Origin: Bacteroidales bacterium
Lineage (GTDB): Bacteria > Bacteroidota > Bacteroidia > Bacteroidales > JAQXIO01
DNA length: 51,532 nt
Reading direction: 5' to 3'
Assembly: GCA_029007825.1 (NCBI GenBank)
Contig: JAQXIO010000028.1
Span: 1 to 51,532 of the forward strand
Position numbers and translations under genes: made by a program. Positions 35,170-46,000 of this stretch are shown one piece after another. Position 1 is the stretch's first letter; the number at the start of each line of letters is the position of its first letter. Below the pieces are notes generated by a model that had not been told where the DNA came from, did no database searches, and saw only the letters and a list, made by a program, of their open reading frames with translations.

Positions 35170-35292
35170 ACAAGAGTAAAATATATTAAACAACTAATAA
35201 TCAGCAGATAATATCCTGTAAAATTTATAAATAGCAGCCGATAAATAAGCGAATAAAATTCATTCCATACACCTATTTTCCATAATCTTACA

Positions 35293-35324
35293 TTTGCCAT
35301 AAAAGAGAAACCTATTTATATTTG
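35293..35324 (+). promoter_or_regulatory. Promoter of the GH9 gene pair
   Basis: TTTG (35293-35296), 20 bases, then TATATTTG (35317-35324): a full match to the Bacteroidota promoter consensus, 28 bases before the ATG at 35353. Confidence 0.78.
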
Positions 35325-35352
35325 CTTCAAATCTAATCATCATTAAAGACAC

Positions 35353-37725
35353 ATGCTTTCTATGAATAAATTTATCTTATCTGTTTGTCTATTATTCTCG
35401 TTTATCATAGCTTCCAAAGGTTCCGATATTACACGAATAATTCCTCTCCATAAAGGTATCGTGATGATCGAGTTTTCAGACGGACATATCAATTACCATG
35501 GTTACCATCAAACTGCAGAAGACGATGTTATCGAATCCGATCCTTTAGATATCAAAGCCGCTTCTTTCTGCGAGAATTATACCATCCAGAGCAGCGACGA
35601 TACACGTTATCGCTCCGAACTTCACCCTTTGCGCGTGGGACGTAAAAGCAAATCGAACGGTGGATCTATGAAATGCGACGAGGAAATGTCTATAGCGGGA
35701 CGTTGCAACAGTCCTCACGTATTACGGCATTTTATTTATTTAGAATTGCCTTTCCCTTTAGAACAAGGCAAGAGCTATACGTTTTCTACCGGCAATTTAG
35801 CAAAAAATGAAAATTCTTATACCTTTACTTTCGATGAATTTCAAACTCCGTCAGCCGCAGTTCATGTTAACTTAAATGGGTTTACTCCAGAGTCAAAACG
35901 CAAATTCGCCTATATTTCACATTGGATGGGAGATATGGGCCCTATGGAAATAGATAATTTCGGTAATCCGCGTTTTTACGTTGTAAATGCAACCGATAAC
36001 AAAGTGGTTTATTCCGGCTACATCTCAAAACAAAAAGATTTCCAAAGCGGAAATCCGGACGGAAAGAGGGAAGATTCACCCAGTGGAAATTTTATAGCCG
36101 CCGATGTATGGGAAGCCGATTTTTCGGAATTACAAACTGCGGGAGAATATTTCGTTGTGGTAGAAAATTTCGGACGCAGCGGAAATTTCAAAATCGATGC
36201 GGATATCTACAGAACTCCATTTTATTATGTTACACGGGGATTATACCATCATCGTAGCGGAATAGAATTAAAAGAGCCTTATACCCAATGGTGGAGAGGG
36301 GCTTGTCATAATCCTAAACTTACCCCGGGGTTCCGGTTACGCTATTCCCATTATCGTTATATGGACTCAAAAGAAGAGAATGGACCACTGGACGAAGTGG
36401 AGGCTCTTTTCGACGATCACGTGGATTGCAGCGATATGTGGGGCTGGTATCAGGATGCGGGGGATTGGGACGGATATACGTCTCATACGGTAATTCCAGC
36501 TTTCTTAATGACGACGTTCGAGTTTAAACCTAAAAATTTTTCAGACGGTGAACTGAATATCCCTGAGAGCGGAAACGGAATTCCCGATCTGCTCGACGAA
36601 GCCCAATGGCTACTGAATCATTACCGGCGCACAAAAGGCCCTACGGGCGGAAATGCAGGCGGAAGAATCGAAGGAGACCGTTATCCGGCCAACGAAAGCG
36701 GCAAAGGGCATCCGTCATACGAAGATATCCGGCCATTCTGGATCGTATATGGCGAGGAACCTTTACTAACTTTTATTTATGCGCGATTGGCCGCTCAATA
36801 TGCTTATAACCTTCGTTTGGCAAAAGCCGAAGGTGTTTTAGGAAAGAAAGTGAAAGCAGAAAAAGAGGCTGAGATATGGCACCAGGAGGCTTTGCATGCA
36901 TGGAAATGGGCTAATGAGAACCTTCGCGAAGGCGATTCTTCGCTAGCAAGTATAAAGGCTCAACGCACCAATGCTGCAGCATGGTTGTATAAACTTACGG
37001 GTGACAGCGAATATCAGAAGGAGTTTGAAAATGGCATCGCACCGGTAAAAAATAATGTATCTCTTTTCGAACCCTATAAATGGGGAATCTGGGGATATGT
37101 AACAGTTCCGGACTCTCAAAACGGATTAAACAAGCTTCTCCAGAAGGAACTGAAAGAGGTTACCTTAAAATTTGCAGAACACGAAGTTACGGATGCAATA
37201 GAAAACGGAAGGAGTTACAGATTAGGGACTGCCCAGGACAAAGTCGCTTTACAAGGACATGCTACTACACCACTCGTTATGCCGGCAATTGTCGCCTATG
37301 AAGTGAGTGGAATTCAAAAATTCCTGGATGCTGTTTATACTTCGTGCGATTATATGCTGGGTGGAAATCCTTTAGATATGGTGTGGATTACGGGAATGCA
37401 CAAAAATTCCGTAAAGCAGGCTTTCAATATGGATTCGTGGTACAGGAAAGACGGAAAGAAAGAGATTGTTCCGGGAATTATTCCTTACGGTCCACAAAGC
37501 GAATGCGACTGGATGAAAGCTCCTAACGGAGATTGCAATGCGTGGGGCTGGTGGGATAACGATTATTCTCTTACTTACTGCTACCCGCACTACAAGGCAT
37601 GGCCGGTACATGAACTATGGTTCGAACACCGCTATGCACCCCCTACGGCAGAATATACAGTACACCAGAATATCGGACCAGCCGCAGCGGTATACGGATA
37701 TCTCACAACTCCTTTAAGCAAATAA
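35353..37725 (+). CDS. GH9 cellulase/endoglucanase, no T9SS tail
   Basis: GH9 enzymes hydrolyse beta-1,4-glucans by inversion. The 790-residue protein has a signal peptide (MNKFILSVCLLFSFIIASKGS from the second ATG; the first ATG at 35353 adds three residues), an N-terminal domain of about 140 residues of unknown type shared with the next gene, an Ig-like domain (AAVHVNLNGFTPESKRKFAYI, the typical GH9 N-terminal module), and an (alpha/alpha)6 catalytic domain. Catalytic candidates are D368 and D371 in YQDAGDWDGY (nucleophile water base pair) and E767 in AEYTVHQN (acid). It ends at the catalytic domain and lacks the accessory modules and sorting domain of the neighbour, so it is probably periplasmic or exported differently. 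It is cotranscribed with the next gene (32-base gap). Confidence 0.88.
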   Translation: MLSMNKFILSVCLLFSFIIASKGSDITRIIPLHKGIVMIEFSDGHINYHGYHQTAEDDVIESDPLDIKAASFCENYTIQSSDDTRYRSELHPLRVGRKSKSNGGSMKCDEEMSIAGRCNSPHVLRHFIYLELPFPLEQGKSYTFSTGNLAKNENSYTFTFDEFQTPSAAVHVNLNGFTPESKRKFAYISHWMGDMGPMEIDNFGNPRFYVVNATDNKVVYSGYISKQKDFQSGNPDGKREDSPSGNFIAADVWEADFSELQTAGEYFVVVENFGRSGNFKIDADIYRTPFYYVTRGLYHHRSGIELKEPYTQWWRGACHNPKLTPGFRLRYSHYRYMDSKEENGPLDEVEALFDDHVDCSDMWGWYQDAGDWDGYTSHTVIPAFLMTTFEFKPKNFSDGELNIPESGNGIPDLLDEAQWLLNHYRRTKGPTGGNAGGRIEGDRYPANESGKGHPSYEDIRPFWIVYGEEPLLTFIYARLAAQYAYNLRLAKAEGVLGKKVKAEKEAEIWHQEALHAWKWANENLREGDSSLASIKAQRTNAAAWLYKLTGDSEYQKEFENGIAPVKNNVSLFEPYKWGIWGYVTVPDSQNGLNKLLQKELKEVTLKFAEHEVTDAIENGRSYRLGTAQDKVALQGHATTPLVMPAIVAYEVSGIQKFLDAVYTSCDYMLGGNPLDMVWITGMHKNSVKQAFNMDSWYRKDGKKEIVPGIIPYGPQSECDWMKAPNGDCNAWGWWDNDYSLTYCYPHYKAWPVHELWFEHRYAPPTAEYTVHQNIGPAAAVYGYLTTPLSK

Positions 37726-37757
37726 ATATATTATTCATTCTTCTAAATAAACAGATT

Positions 37758-40700
37758 ATGAAAAATCGATTACACAAAGTATGCTTATTACTCGGTAGTA
37801 TTCTGTTCATGCATCTACCCGGCACAGTAAATGCATCCGACATTACCGAGGTACTGCCATTGACCGACCAGATCCTGATGGTTCATTTTGACGACGGCAC
37901 AGTAACTCACCACAAACTCGGAGAAAGCCGAGACAGCGACGTTCTCTCGGCCGACACTCTCAACTGTGCTGATGCCGTTAATGTTTCATCGTACTATTTA
38001 TCGAGTACGGATGACAGCAATTATGCTTCAAATAAGGCTCCAAGCTCCATAGGACGAAAATCAAAAGGAACGGAATTTACCATGGGTTCCATATGGGTTC
38101 AGAACTGGCAGAAAAACAGCTGGGCTTCAGAGCATTGGATTTACTTGTATCTTCCCTTTAAAATGCAAACGGGAAAAAATTATACTCTCAATACGGGCAC
38201 TCTTGCAAAAAACAAAAACAGTTTTACTTTCACTTACGACGAAAAAAACAACAGAAGTGAAGCTGTGCATGTAAACCAAGTCGGTTATTTACCTTCTGCC
38301 CAAAAGAAATTCGGCTATGTCTATCACTGGATGGGGGACAAAGGGGGACTACCGTTAACCAGCTATGCCAATAAAAATTTCTGGCTAATCGATGTTAATA
38401 GCGGCGAAGTAAAGTATACAGGACAACTTAAATTCCGGGCTGCTGCGGATAATCCGGAAACGAGCCAAACGAACGATACTCCAAACAAAAATTTTTTAGG
38501 TGCTGAAGTTTATGAATGTGATTTCTCAACATTTAATACAAGCGGAAAATACCGGTTGGCCGTCGAGGGTATCGGTTGCTCTTTCCCCTTTGAAATAGGA
38601 GAAGATATTTACCGCTCTTCTTTCAAAACGACAGCCCGGGGATTATATCACAACCGCAGTGGTATTGAACTCACTTCCGAATATACAGAGTTTACACGTC
38701 CTGCCGATCACAATCCGAATACTACTCCGGGATTTGCAGGAAAGATCCGCTATTCATCCGTACGTTCATGCGATACCCAGAGCGACGGAGGCGATGGAGC
38801 AAGTATAAAAGCGTTAGTAGAAAGCGGAGACAAAGGAGTCCTCAACACATGGGGGTGGTATCAGGATGCAGGCGACTGGGACGGCTATCCTTCGCATCTT
38901 CGTATTCCTGCCTTGTTAATGCTTTCTTATGAGATGACTCCGGAAAAATTCAGCGATAACGAGTTGAATATACCGGGTAAGAATAATGAGATTCCAGATA
39001 TTCTGGATGAGGCTCGATGGCTTATCGAATATTTACATCGTACGCGCCATGCCATTATGGATGCAGGATATGGCACAGGGGGAGTCAGCGGACGTGTCTG
39101 CGGCGATTACTGGGGCAATGATATGAACAGCGACACCAAGACTAACGGGAGTTGGGGTGATATGCGTACATGGTATGTTTTCGGCGAAGATCCCATGAAT
39201 ACTTATATGTATGCGGGATTAGCAGCTGAGTACGCTTATCTGCTCAAGTTATCGGGAAAGAGCTGTCCTACAAATATCAACTGGGAACAGGAGGCTAAGG
39301 AAGCTTACGAATGGGCTAAAAACAATACACGTGAAGGTGACGAGAAGGCTCCTTATGCTGTTGTTAGTTTAAAAGATGCCCGTATGTACGCTGCTGCGAA
39401 CCTATATAAACTGACAGGAAAGAATGATTATCATGCACGCTTTATCAAGGATTCGGAGAATATAGGAAAAAACAGTACTTTAAGCGAGGATACTCGTTTA
39501 AGTGTTTATTCTTATCTGTTATTAGACCTTGCACGTACACAGGAAGATGCTATTACACGCTTTAAATCTGCAACTTCGATAACAGCGGATAATATGGTTT
39601 CAATTGCTGCAGAGAAACGCGGATGCAGATGGGGCGGCAGTTTTTCGATGCCTATGCTGGTAGGACAAGCTTCTACTCCTTACGTATTAGATGCATTAAT
39701 GGATTATAAAATCAACAACGACCAAGCATCATTAAACGATGCTATTACTACCGTCGATTATTTTATGGGTAATAATCCTTTGAATTTAATCTGGTTCACC
39801 GGCGAAAAAACGGATATTACCAATCCCGACCGACGTTATGTAAAAGGAGTATTCCATATGGATTCATGGTACAATACAGCAAAAGAGGATCGTGAAGTTC
39901 CCGGATTCTCGCCTTACGGTCCATGGAGACAAGAGAAGGTTCTCGATCCGAACCAAGGCGGCAACCAAGGTTGGTGGAGCAACGAATGGTCTTATTTGTC
40001 AGCTTATCCGGCTATACAGAATAATCCTAACCCTATGGAAAATACTCCTACGGCATGGCCGGGCCATGAGCGCTGGTTCAATCAACGTTATGCTCCATTG
40101 GCTTGTGAGAATACGATTCACCAGAATACTGTATTTTGGGCTCTTACCACCGGATTTTTATGTAAAGATGTAACGTCTAATCCATTCGATTCGAACCGTC
40201 TACCTGCTGCCGAAGATTTCGAGGCTCTTCCGGACGAAACTGAAGATGGCGGTGCTACATTTTTAGTTGCCGATTTCGATACAAAGATTTTTTACACGGA
40301 TGAAAACATTGCAGATGCCCCGGACGGAAGTTACAAGGTATTTACTCCAGGAGGAAGTGGAATAATTGCAGATAATCCTGTCAAGACAGGAATCAATACA
40401 TCCGAAAAGTCTTTCGAATTCACCAAGAACGCCGGAGAATGGCAGGTGTGGGGATTCGAAACAAAGGGTCAGGTTCTCGATAATTTCGAAAATTATACTG
40501 CTCTCGAATTTATGGTGTACGGAAATCTCAGCGATTTGCGTGTTGTCATCAATAATCCTGCCGATACAGATCATCCGTGGTTAGAAGAAGACATCGCTGT
40601 TTCAGCATCCGAAGGATGGCAAAAGATACGTATCAACCTTCCGAAGGAGGGTACTTTCAATACGATATTATTCTTTGCCAATAAAAGCACAAGCGAAGAG

Positions 40701-42389
40701 GGTGCCAAAAGCTATTATGACAATATACAGTTTAAAATAGCCGAGAGCGCTTTATCCATAGCCGATTTCGATACCAAAATACTCTATGATGAAGAGGGCA
40801 TCAAAACGGCACCGGAGGGAAGTTTCAAGTTTTACAGTACCAGCACGATAGAACAGCCTATCGATAATCCGGATAAAAAAGCACCTAACGAGTCGGAAAA
40901 AGTAATGAAAGTAACAAAGGGTGCCGGCACATGGAAACTTTTCGGAGTAGAAACAAAAGATGCCACACCTTTGGATATCTCAAGATTCACCCGCTTCGAG
41001 TTTAAAGTTAAAGGTAATGTCAGTGAATTGTATATCCAGATACCTGAGTCGGGTGTCGATAACAGTCAACTTATAGATGTACGTACACCCATCTCAATAG
41101 ACAACGAATGGATGTTATTTAGCCTCGACATTTCAGGGAAAAACGGATTGTTTTCCAATATCAACATTTTTCCGAATCCGGAAATCGAAGAGGCCGATGC
41201 TGTTTTCTATTTCGATGATCTGAAGTTAATAGAAAAACAGAATAGCGGAACAACAGAGAACGAGACTCTTCAAATTTTCGATTTCGAGAATATCGAGTTG
41301 GGATGGGGAAACAATCAACAGGGTATCTTTGCATTCAACAGTGCAAACGTTTCTATCGAACCCAATCCCGACCAGTCGGCCCCGAATGAATCGAGCCGTT
41401 CACTGTTCTGGTTAAAGGATTCGGGAAATAATGAAGCGCAGAGCTGGGGCGGATTCGGATTCCCGTTAAAAAGCAGTTATCGTCTGGATATGTGGACACA
41501 TATCACTTTCGATGTTTATACAGAGGAAGCTATGAGCAAAGCCAGCGTTTCTTTCTCTCAAACAGGTGTGCCCGTATTAGATACAAACGGCAACCCAATA
41601 AAAACATCGGACGGAAGTCAAGACTCAACGATAGAGGTTTCGAAAGGCCAAGTTACCAATTTCTTACTTGAAGTACCTGCCCGCAAATGGACAACCGTAC
41701 GACTGGATCTCTCAACTCTTGATTTCGGAGGTAAACCTGCACCATCTGATATGACTATCAACCAGTTTATCGTCTTTCTCGGTGCAGAAGAAAATGCAAA
41801 ATATAATACTTATACCGATAATATCCGTTTTGAAAAAATCGAAGTAGTTCCTGAAGCCCCTCAAAATCTTTCAGCAACGAATGTCTCTGCAAATTCATTC
41901 TCTTTAAGCTGGGACGAAGTAACTAACACGGAAATCGAAAAGTATGAGGTTTATTTAAGCAATGAAAAGTTAGGTAAAGTAAAAGAGAAATATGGTGATA
42001 GCGACGTAAATACTATCGATATTAAAAATCTGGAAGCTGGCGAAACGTACACTTTCCATGTAAAAGCGGTTGCAAAGAACAGGAAAGTTTCCGACTTCAG
42101 CGAGCCACTTATAATTTCTACACTTACCTCTATCGACGATGGCGATCTTCAAGACGAAACAATCCATATTTATCCCAATCCTGTAACATCAGGTCAGAAT
42201 ATTACTGTTTCGATTCCGGAAGGCAGTGCTTCCGCTACCATTACTTTATACAATTTATCCGGCAGTATGCTTAGACAGGAAGCAATAAACAGTTCTTCGT
42301 CATTTACAATCCATGAGGCACCGGGCACTTACTTCATAGAGGTAAAAACTTCTACTTATAAGAGTATTAAAAAATTAGCCGTTTATTAA
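37758..42389 (+). CDS. Multimodular GH9 cellulase with CBM-like repeats, FN3 and T9SS sorting domain
   Basis: This 1543-residue protein starts at the ATG at 37758; the frame stays open upstream but that part overlaps the previous gene. In order it has: signal peptide (about 1-26), an N-terminal domain shared with its neighbour (about 27-170), an Ig-like GH9 module (AVHVNQVGYLPSAQKK), the catalytic domain (about 285-820) with D370 and D373 in YQDAGDWDGY and E784 in ENTIHQNT, three beta-sandwich modules of about 165-190 residues starting near 836, 1000 and 1172, an FN3 domain (about 1366-1458), and a T9SS type A sorting domain (IHIYPNPVTSG to KKLAVY). The first two modules open with ADFDTKI. 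The sorting domain predicts surface delivery. The enzyme likely cuts beta-glucan or xyloglucan-type substrates at the cell surface. Confidence 0.9.
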   Translation: MKNRLHKVCLLLGSILFMHLPGTVNASDITEVLPLTDQILMVHFDDGTVTHHKLGESRDSDVLSADTLNCADAVNVSSYYLSSTDDSNYASNKAPSSIGRKSKGTEFTMGSIWVQNWQKNSWASEHWIYLYLPFKMQTGKNYTLNTGTLAKNKNSFTFTYDEKNNRSEAVHVNQVGYLPSAQKKFGYVYHWMGDKGGLPLTSYANKNFWLIDVNSGEVKYTGQLKFRAAADNPETSQTNDTPNKNFLGAEVYECDFSTFNTSGKYRLAVEGIGCSFPFEIGEDIYRSSFKTTARGLYHNRSGIELTSEYTEFTRPADHNPNTTPGFAGKIRYSSVRSCDTQSDGGDGASIKALVESGDKGVLNTWGWYQDAGDWDGYPSHLRIPALLMLSYEMTPEKFSDNELNIPGKNNEIPDILDEARWLIEYLHRTRHAIMDAGYGTGGVSGRVCGDYWGNDMNSDTKTNGSWGDMRTWYVFGEDPMNTYMYAGLAAEYAYLLKLSGKSCPTNINWEQEAKEAYEWAKNNTREGDEKAPYAVVSLKDARMYAAANLYKLTGKNDYHARFIKDSENIGKNSTLSEDTRLSVYSYLLLDLARTQEDAITRFKSATSITADNMVSIAAEKRGCRWGGSFSMPMLVGQASTPYVLDALMDYKINNDQASLNDAITTVDYFMGNNPLNLIWFTGEKTDITNPDRRYVKGVFHMDSWYNTAKEDREVPGFSPYGPWRQEKVLDPNQGGNQGWWSNEWSYLSAYPAIQNNPNPMENTPTAWPGHERWFNQRYAPLACENTIHQNTVFWALTTGFLCKDVTSNPFDSNRLPAAEDFEALPDETEDGGATFLVADFDTKIFYTDENIADAPDGSYKVFTPGGSGIIADNPVKTGINTSEKSFEFTKNAGEWQVWGFETKGQVLDNFENYTALEFMVYGNLSDLRVVINNPADTDHPWLEEDIAVSASEGWQKIRINLPKEGTFNTILFFANKSTSEEGAKSYYDNIQFKIAESALSIADFDTKILYDEEGIKTAPEGSFKFYSTSTIEQPIDNPDKKAPNESEKVMKVTKGAGTWKLFGVETKDATPLDISRFTRFEFKVKGNVSELYIQIPESGVDNSQLIDVRTPISIDNEWMLFSLDISGKNGLFSNINIFPNPEIEEADAVFYFDDLKLIEKQNSGTTENETLQIFDFENIELGWGNNQQGIFAFNSANVSIEPNPDQSAPNESSRSLFWLKDSGNNEAQSWGGFGFPLKSSYRLDMWTHITFDVYTEEAMSKASVSFSQTGVPVLDTNGNPIKTSDGSQDSTIEVSKGQVTNFLLEVPARKWTTVRLDLSTLDFGGKPAPSDMTINQFIVFLGAEENAKYNTYTDNIRFEKIEVVPEAPQNLSATNVSANSFSLSWDEVTNTEIEKYEVYLSNEKLGKVKEKYGDSDVNTIDIKNLEAGETYTFHVKAVAKNRKVSDFSEPLIISTLTSIDDGDLQDETIHIYPNPVTSGQNITVSIPEGSASATITLYNLSGSMLRQEAINSSSSFTIHEAPGTYFIEVKTSTYKSIKKLAVY
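40258..41842 (+). repeat. Three tandem beta-sandwich modules inside the second GH9 gene
   Basis: Modules of about 490, 510 and 580 bases follow the catalytic domain. The first two share the opening ADFDTKI(F/L)Y, then (A/T)(P)(D/E)GS(Y/F)K, DNP, ESEK, GxWxx(W/F)GxET, and end in YYDNIQFK and YFDDLKLI. The third is more diverged (FDFENIELGWGN, NPDQSAPNESSRS, YTDNIRFEKI) but has the same strand layout. They are probably carbohydrate-binding modules produced by internal duplication. Confidence 0.7.
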
Positions 42390-42410
42390 TTCATAGAATA
42401 CATTTATTAT

Positions 42411-42450
42411 TAACGGGGTATCTTTTAAAAGAGATACTCCGTTATTTTTT
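42411..42450 (+). terminator. Intrinsic terminator after the GH9 pair
   Basis: TAACGGGGTATCT (from 42411) pairs with AGATACTCCGTTA (to 42444) with one G-U pair, followed by six T. Confidence 0.88.
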
Positions 42451-42587
42451 GCTGGCATCAAGCATTCTTTTATTGTCTTATAAGCAGATTGTAAAAATGT
42501 ATTTCCCTTCAGAGTATTATTTATTTGTCCGATTAGTGTATTTTAAGAATATAGAGAATACGTTTCGGACAAAATACAAAGCGAGTG

Positions 42588-42619
42588 TTGGCTTTGCCTT
42601 CCCACTTTTCGTATATTTG
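42588..42619 (+). promoter_or_regulatory. Promoter of the SugE/Gdx gene
   Basis: TTG (42588-42590), 21 bases, then TATATTTG (42612-42619), 28 bases before the ATG at 42648. This fits the Bacteroidota consensus. Confidence 0.65.
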
Positions 42620-42647
42620 TATATAACAACAAAACATTATAATTACT

Positions 42648-42965
42648 ATGGGATGGATTTATTTACTTTTTGCCGGACTCTTTGAAATAGGGTGGCCTCT
42701 GGGATTGAAGTTGGCCCAGTCTTCATCGCTTAAGTTCCTATGGATCGGCTTCGCCGCCATTGCCATGGGGATAAGCGGTTATTTATTGTTTATGGCTCAA
42801 AAAAGCATTCCTATCGGAACTGCATATGCCGTATGGACCGGTATAGGGGCTACGGGAACTTTTATTGTTGGAATTCTATTTTTTCATGACTCAGCAAGTA
42901 TCTGGCGATTAGTTTCTGTTTTCCTTATTATTTCCGGTATTATCGGATTAAAATTAGCGTCTTAA
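42648..42965 (+). CDS. sugE: SugE/Gdx small multidrug resistance-type exporter
   Basis: This 105-residue protein has four transmembrane helices and the small multidrug resistance fold. The proton-coupling Glu13 and Trp16 (GLFEIGW) lie in helix 1, and GTAYAVWTGIGATGT is the SMR signature. The GxxE-IGW and IPIGTAYAVWTG pattern matches the SugE/Gdx branch, which exports guanidinium in exchange for protons, rather than the broad drug exporters of the EmrE branch. Such transporters work as antiparallel dimers. I saw no guanidine riboswitch in the leader. It is monocistronic, with its own promoter and a terminator shared with rpoC. Confidence 0.9.
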   Translation: MGWIYLLFAGLFEIGWPLGLKLAQSSSLKFLWIGFAAIAMGISGYLLFMAQKSIPIGTAYAVWTGIGATGTFIVGILFFHDSASIWRLVSVFLIISGIIGLKLAS

Positions 42966-42998
42966 GTTCTTTTTCCGATCTAAAACGGCCAAAAGCAT

Positions 42999-43029
42999 AA
43001 AAGCGCAACATTTACATGTTGCGCTTTTT
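42999..43029. terminator. Bidirectional terminator between sugE and rpoC
   Basis: A perfect 13-bp stem (42999-43011 with 43016-43028, core AGCGCAACAT) with a four-base loop and A/T tracts on both sides sits between converging genes. Confidence 0.88.
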
Positions 43030-43056
43030 ACTTATCATAGTTTTAATCAGAGCGTC

Positions 43057-46000
43057 TTATTGCTGTTCTTCAAATACTTCCGATTTTCTCGCAGCAGCAG
43101 CTCTCTCCATCTCTTCTTTCGTACCGACAACGAGCGTATCAAATGCTCTCTGTCCCGTACCGGCAGGTATCAGGTGTCCACAGATTACATTTTCTTTCAT
43201 ACCTTCCAGACGGTCTACTTTTCCGTTTATTGCAGCTTCATTCAGAACCTTGGTCGTTTCCTGGAACGATGCGGCAGACATAAAGCTAGTTGTCTGAAGG
43301 GCTGCACGTGTAATACCCTGAAGTATCTGGTTCGATGTTGCCGGTATAGCATCACGAACTTCAACCAAACGAAGGTCTTTACGTTTCAACATACTGTTTT
43401 CATCACGTAACTTACGTGCCGTAACGATCTGTCCCGGTTTCAGTACTTGTGAGTCTCCTGCCTCCATAACCACTTTCTTACCCCAGATACGGTCGTTTTC
43501 TTCCATGATATCATGTTTGTCAACGATCTGTTGCTCAAGGAAACGTGTATCGCCCGGATCAAGGACTTCAACTTTACGCATCATCTGACGTACAATAACT
43601 TCGAAGTGCTTGTCGTTGATTTTTACACCCTGGAGACGGTATACGTCTTGTACTTCATTTACAATGTATTCCTGTACTGCCGTTGGTCCCTGAATCAACA
43701 AGATGTCGGAAGGTGTCACCGCACCGTCAGAAAGCGGCATACCGGCACGGATAAAGTCGTTTTCCTGTACGAGTATCTGTTTCGAGAGCGGCACCAAGTA
43801 TTTCTTGACTTCTCCAAGTTTCGAGGTAACAGATATTTCACGATTACCACGCTTGATTTTTCCGAACGATACTTCTCCGTCAATTTCAGAAACAATAGCA
43901 GGATTAGACGGATTACGAGCTTCGAAAAGTTCCGTTACACGAGGAAGACCACCGGTGATATCGCCGGCTTTACCAACTGCCCGAGGAATCTTAACCAACA
44001 CTTCACCTGACTTAACGGCAGACTTATCGTCTTTAATAACGTGGGCTCCCAAAGGCAGGTTATAGGTTTTAAGTATCTCTCCGCTCTTATCAATGATATG
44101 TGCAGAAGGTACTTTCGTACGGTCTTTCGATTCTATAATAATCTTTTCCTTTAATCCGGTAGTTTCGTCGGATTCGACCTTGTAAGTTACATTTTCAATC
44201 AAGTTTTCAAACTCAATCTTACCGGAAACTTCAGAAACAATAACTGCGTTGAAGGGGTCCCATTCTATAATGCGGTCACCTTTCTTCACGGTTACGCCAC
44301 TGTTGAAGAAGAGCTTAGAACCATAAGGTATATTATGCGTTACCAATACGATTTTTGTATTCGGATCGATAATACGCATTTCAGCCAAACGGCTAACTAC
44401 TACCTGATATTTATTTCCTTGTTCATCTGTAGCTTCTACCGAACGGAGTTCATCAATTTCCAAAATACCATCGTACTTGGATATGATACTGTTTTCAGCA
44501 GCGATATTCGAAGCGATACCTCCGACGTGGAAAGTACGAAGCGTCAACTGAGTACCTGGTTCACCGATTGACTGAGCAGCAATTACACCAACGGCTTCTC
44601 CTCGCTGAACCAAACGTCCAGTAGAGAGGTTACGTCCGTAACATTTTGCACAAACGCCTTTCTTCGATTCGCAGGTAAGCACTGAACGTATTTCCACACG
44701 TTCTATAGGTGAGTCTTCTATTTTCTTCGCTGCATCTTCACGGATTTCCTCTCCCGAACGAACGATTATTTCGCCTGTTATCGGATGCTGAATATCATGA
44801 ACCGATACACGACCCAAAATTCGCTCATACAATGAAGCTACAACATCTTCGTTGTTCTTCAATTCGGTACAAACCAGTCCTCTCAACGTTCCGCAATCTT
44901 CTTCCGTAATAATCACATCATGTGACACATCGACCAGACGACGTGTCAAATATCCGGCATCGGCTGTTTTCAAAGCGGTATCGGCAAGACCTTTACGGGC
45001 ACCGTGGGTAGAAATAAAGTATTCCAACACGGATAAGCCTTCTTTAAAGTTCGCAAGAATCGGATTTTCAATGATCTGTCCGCCTTCTGCCCCACTCTTC
45101 TGAGGCTTAGCCATCAAACCACGCATACCTGAGAGCTGACGTATCTGTTCGCGAGAACCACGGGCTCCGGAGTCCAACATCATATATACAGAGTTGAATC
45201 CTTGATTATCGGATGACAATTGTTTCATCAAAATATCGGAGAGCTTGGAGTTTACATGTGTCCAAGTATCGATAATCTGATTGTAACGTTCATTGTAGGT
45301 AATAAATCCCATGTTGTAGTTGGCAAGTATCTGCTCAACTTCTTCATATCCTTTATTTACCAATTCTTCTTTTTCAGGCGGGATAATCACATCTTCGAGA
45401 TTAAATGACAAGCCACCTTTGAAGGCCATATAGTAACCGAGATTCTTAATATCGTCAAGGAATTGTGCAGTACGAGCTACTCCACAAACTTTAATCACTT
45501 TACCGATAATGTCACGCAAAGATTTCTTAGCAAGAATTTCGTTGATATATCCTACTTCCTTAGGTACAAATTCATTGACCATAAGGCGTCCCACGGAAGT
45601 TTCTTTCAAAACTCTTACGGTATTACCTTTTTCGTCAATATCATCTACATACACTTTAATGGGTGCATGAATAGAAACTTTCTTTTCATTATAGGCAATA
45701 GTGGCTTCTTCCGGTCCATAGAAAGTCAATCCTTCTCCTTTTGCACCGGGTCTTAATTTTGTAATATAATACAATCCCAGTACCATGTCCTGAGAAGGAA
45801 CAGTAATAGGCGCACCGTTTGCAGGGTTCAAGATATTATGCGATGCGAGCATGAGCATCTGGGCTTCCAATACGGCTTCGTTGCTCAAAGGCAAATGGAC
45901 AGCCATCTGGTCACCATCGAAGTCGGCGTTGAATGCAGTACATGCAAGCGGATGTAACTGTATTGCTTTTCCTTCTATCATTTTCGGCTGGAATGCCTGG

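Larger units (their letters stand above)
35003..35352. other. Intergenic region: terminator, perfect inverted repeat, promoter
   Basis: The 350-bp gap holds the mutB terminator (35023-35055), an inverted repeat (35132-35169), and the GH9 promoter (35293-35324). No gene is visible between them. Confidence 0.5.

Noticed and set aside
42390..42647. Guanidine riboswitch upstream of sugE
   Set aside because: I looked for ykkC-type and mini-ykkC structures (ACGR loops) and saw none. The promoter sits only about 28 bases before the start codon, leaving no room for one.
43513..44010. 165-codon open frame antisense to rpoC
   Set aside because: It lies wholly inside rpoC on the opposite strand, has a composition set by rpoC codons, and no ribosome-binding site or promoter. 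The same holds for other long antisense frames over rpoB, rpoC, mutB and the GH78 gene.
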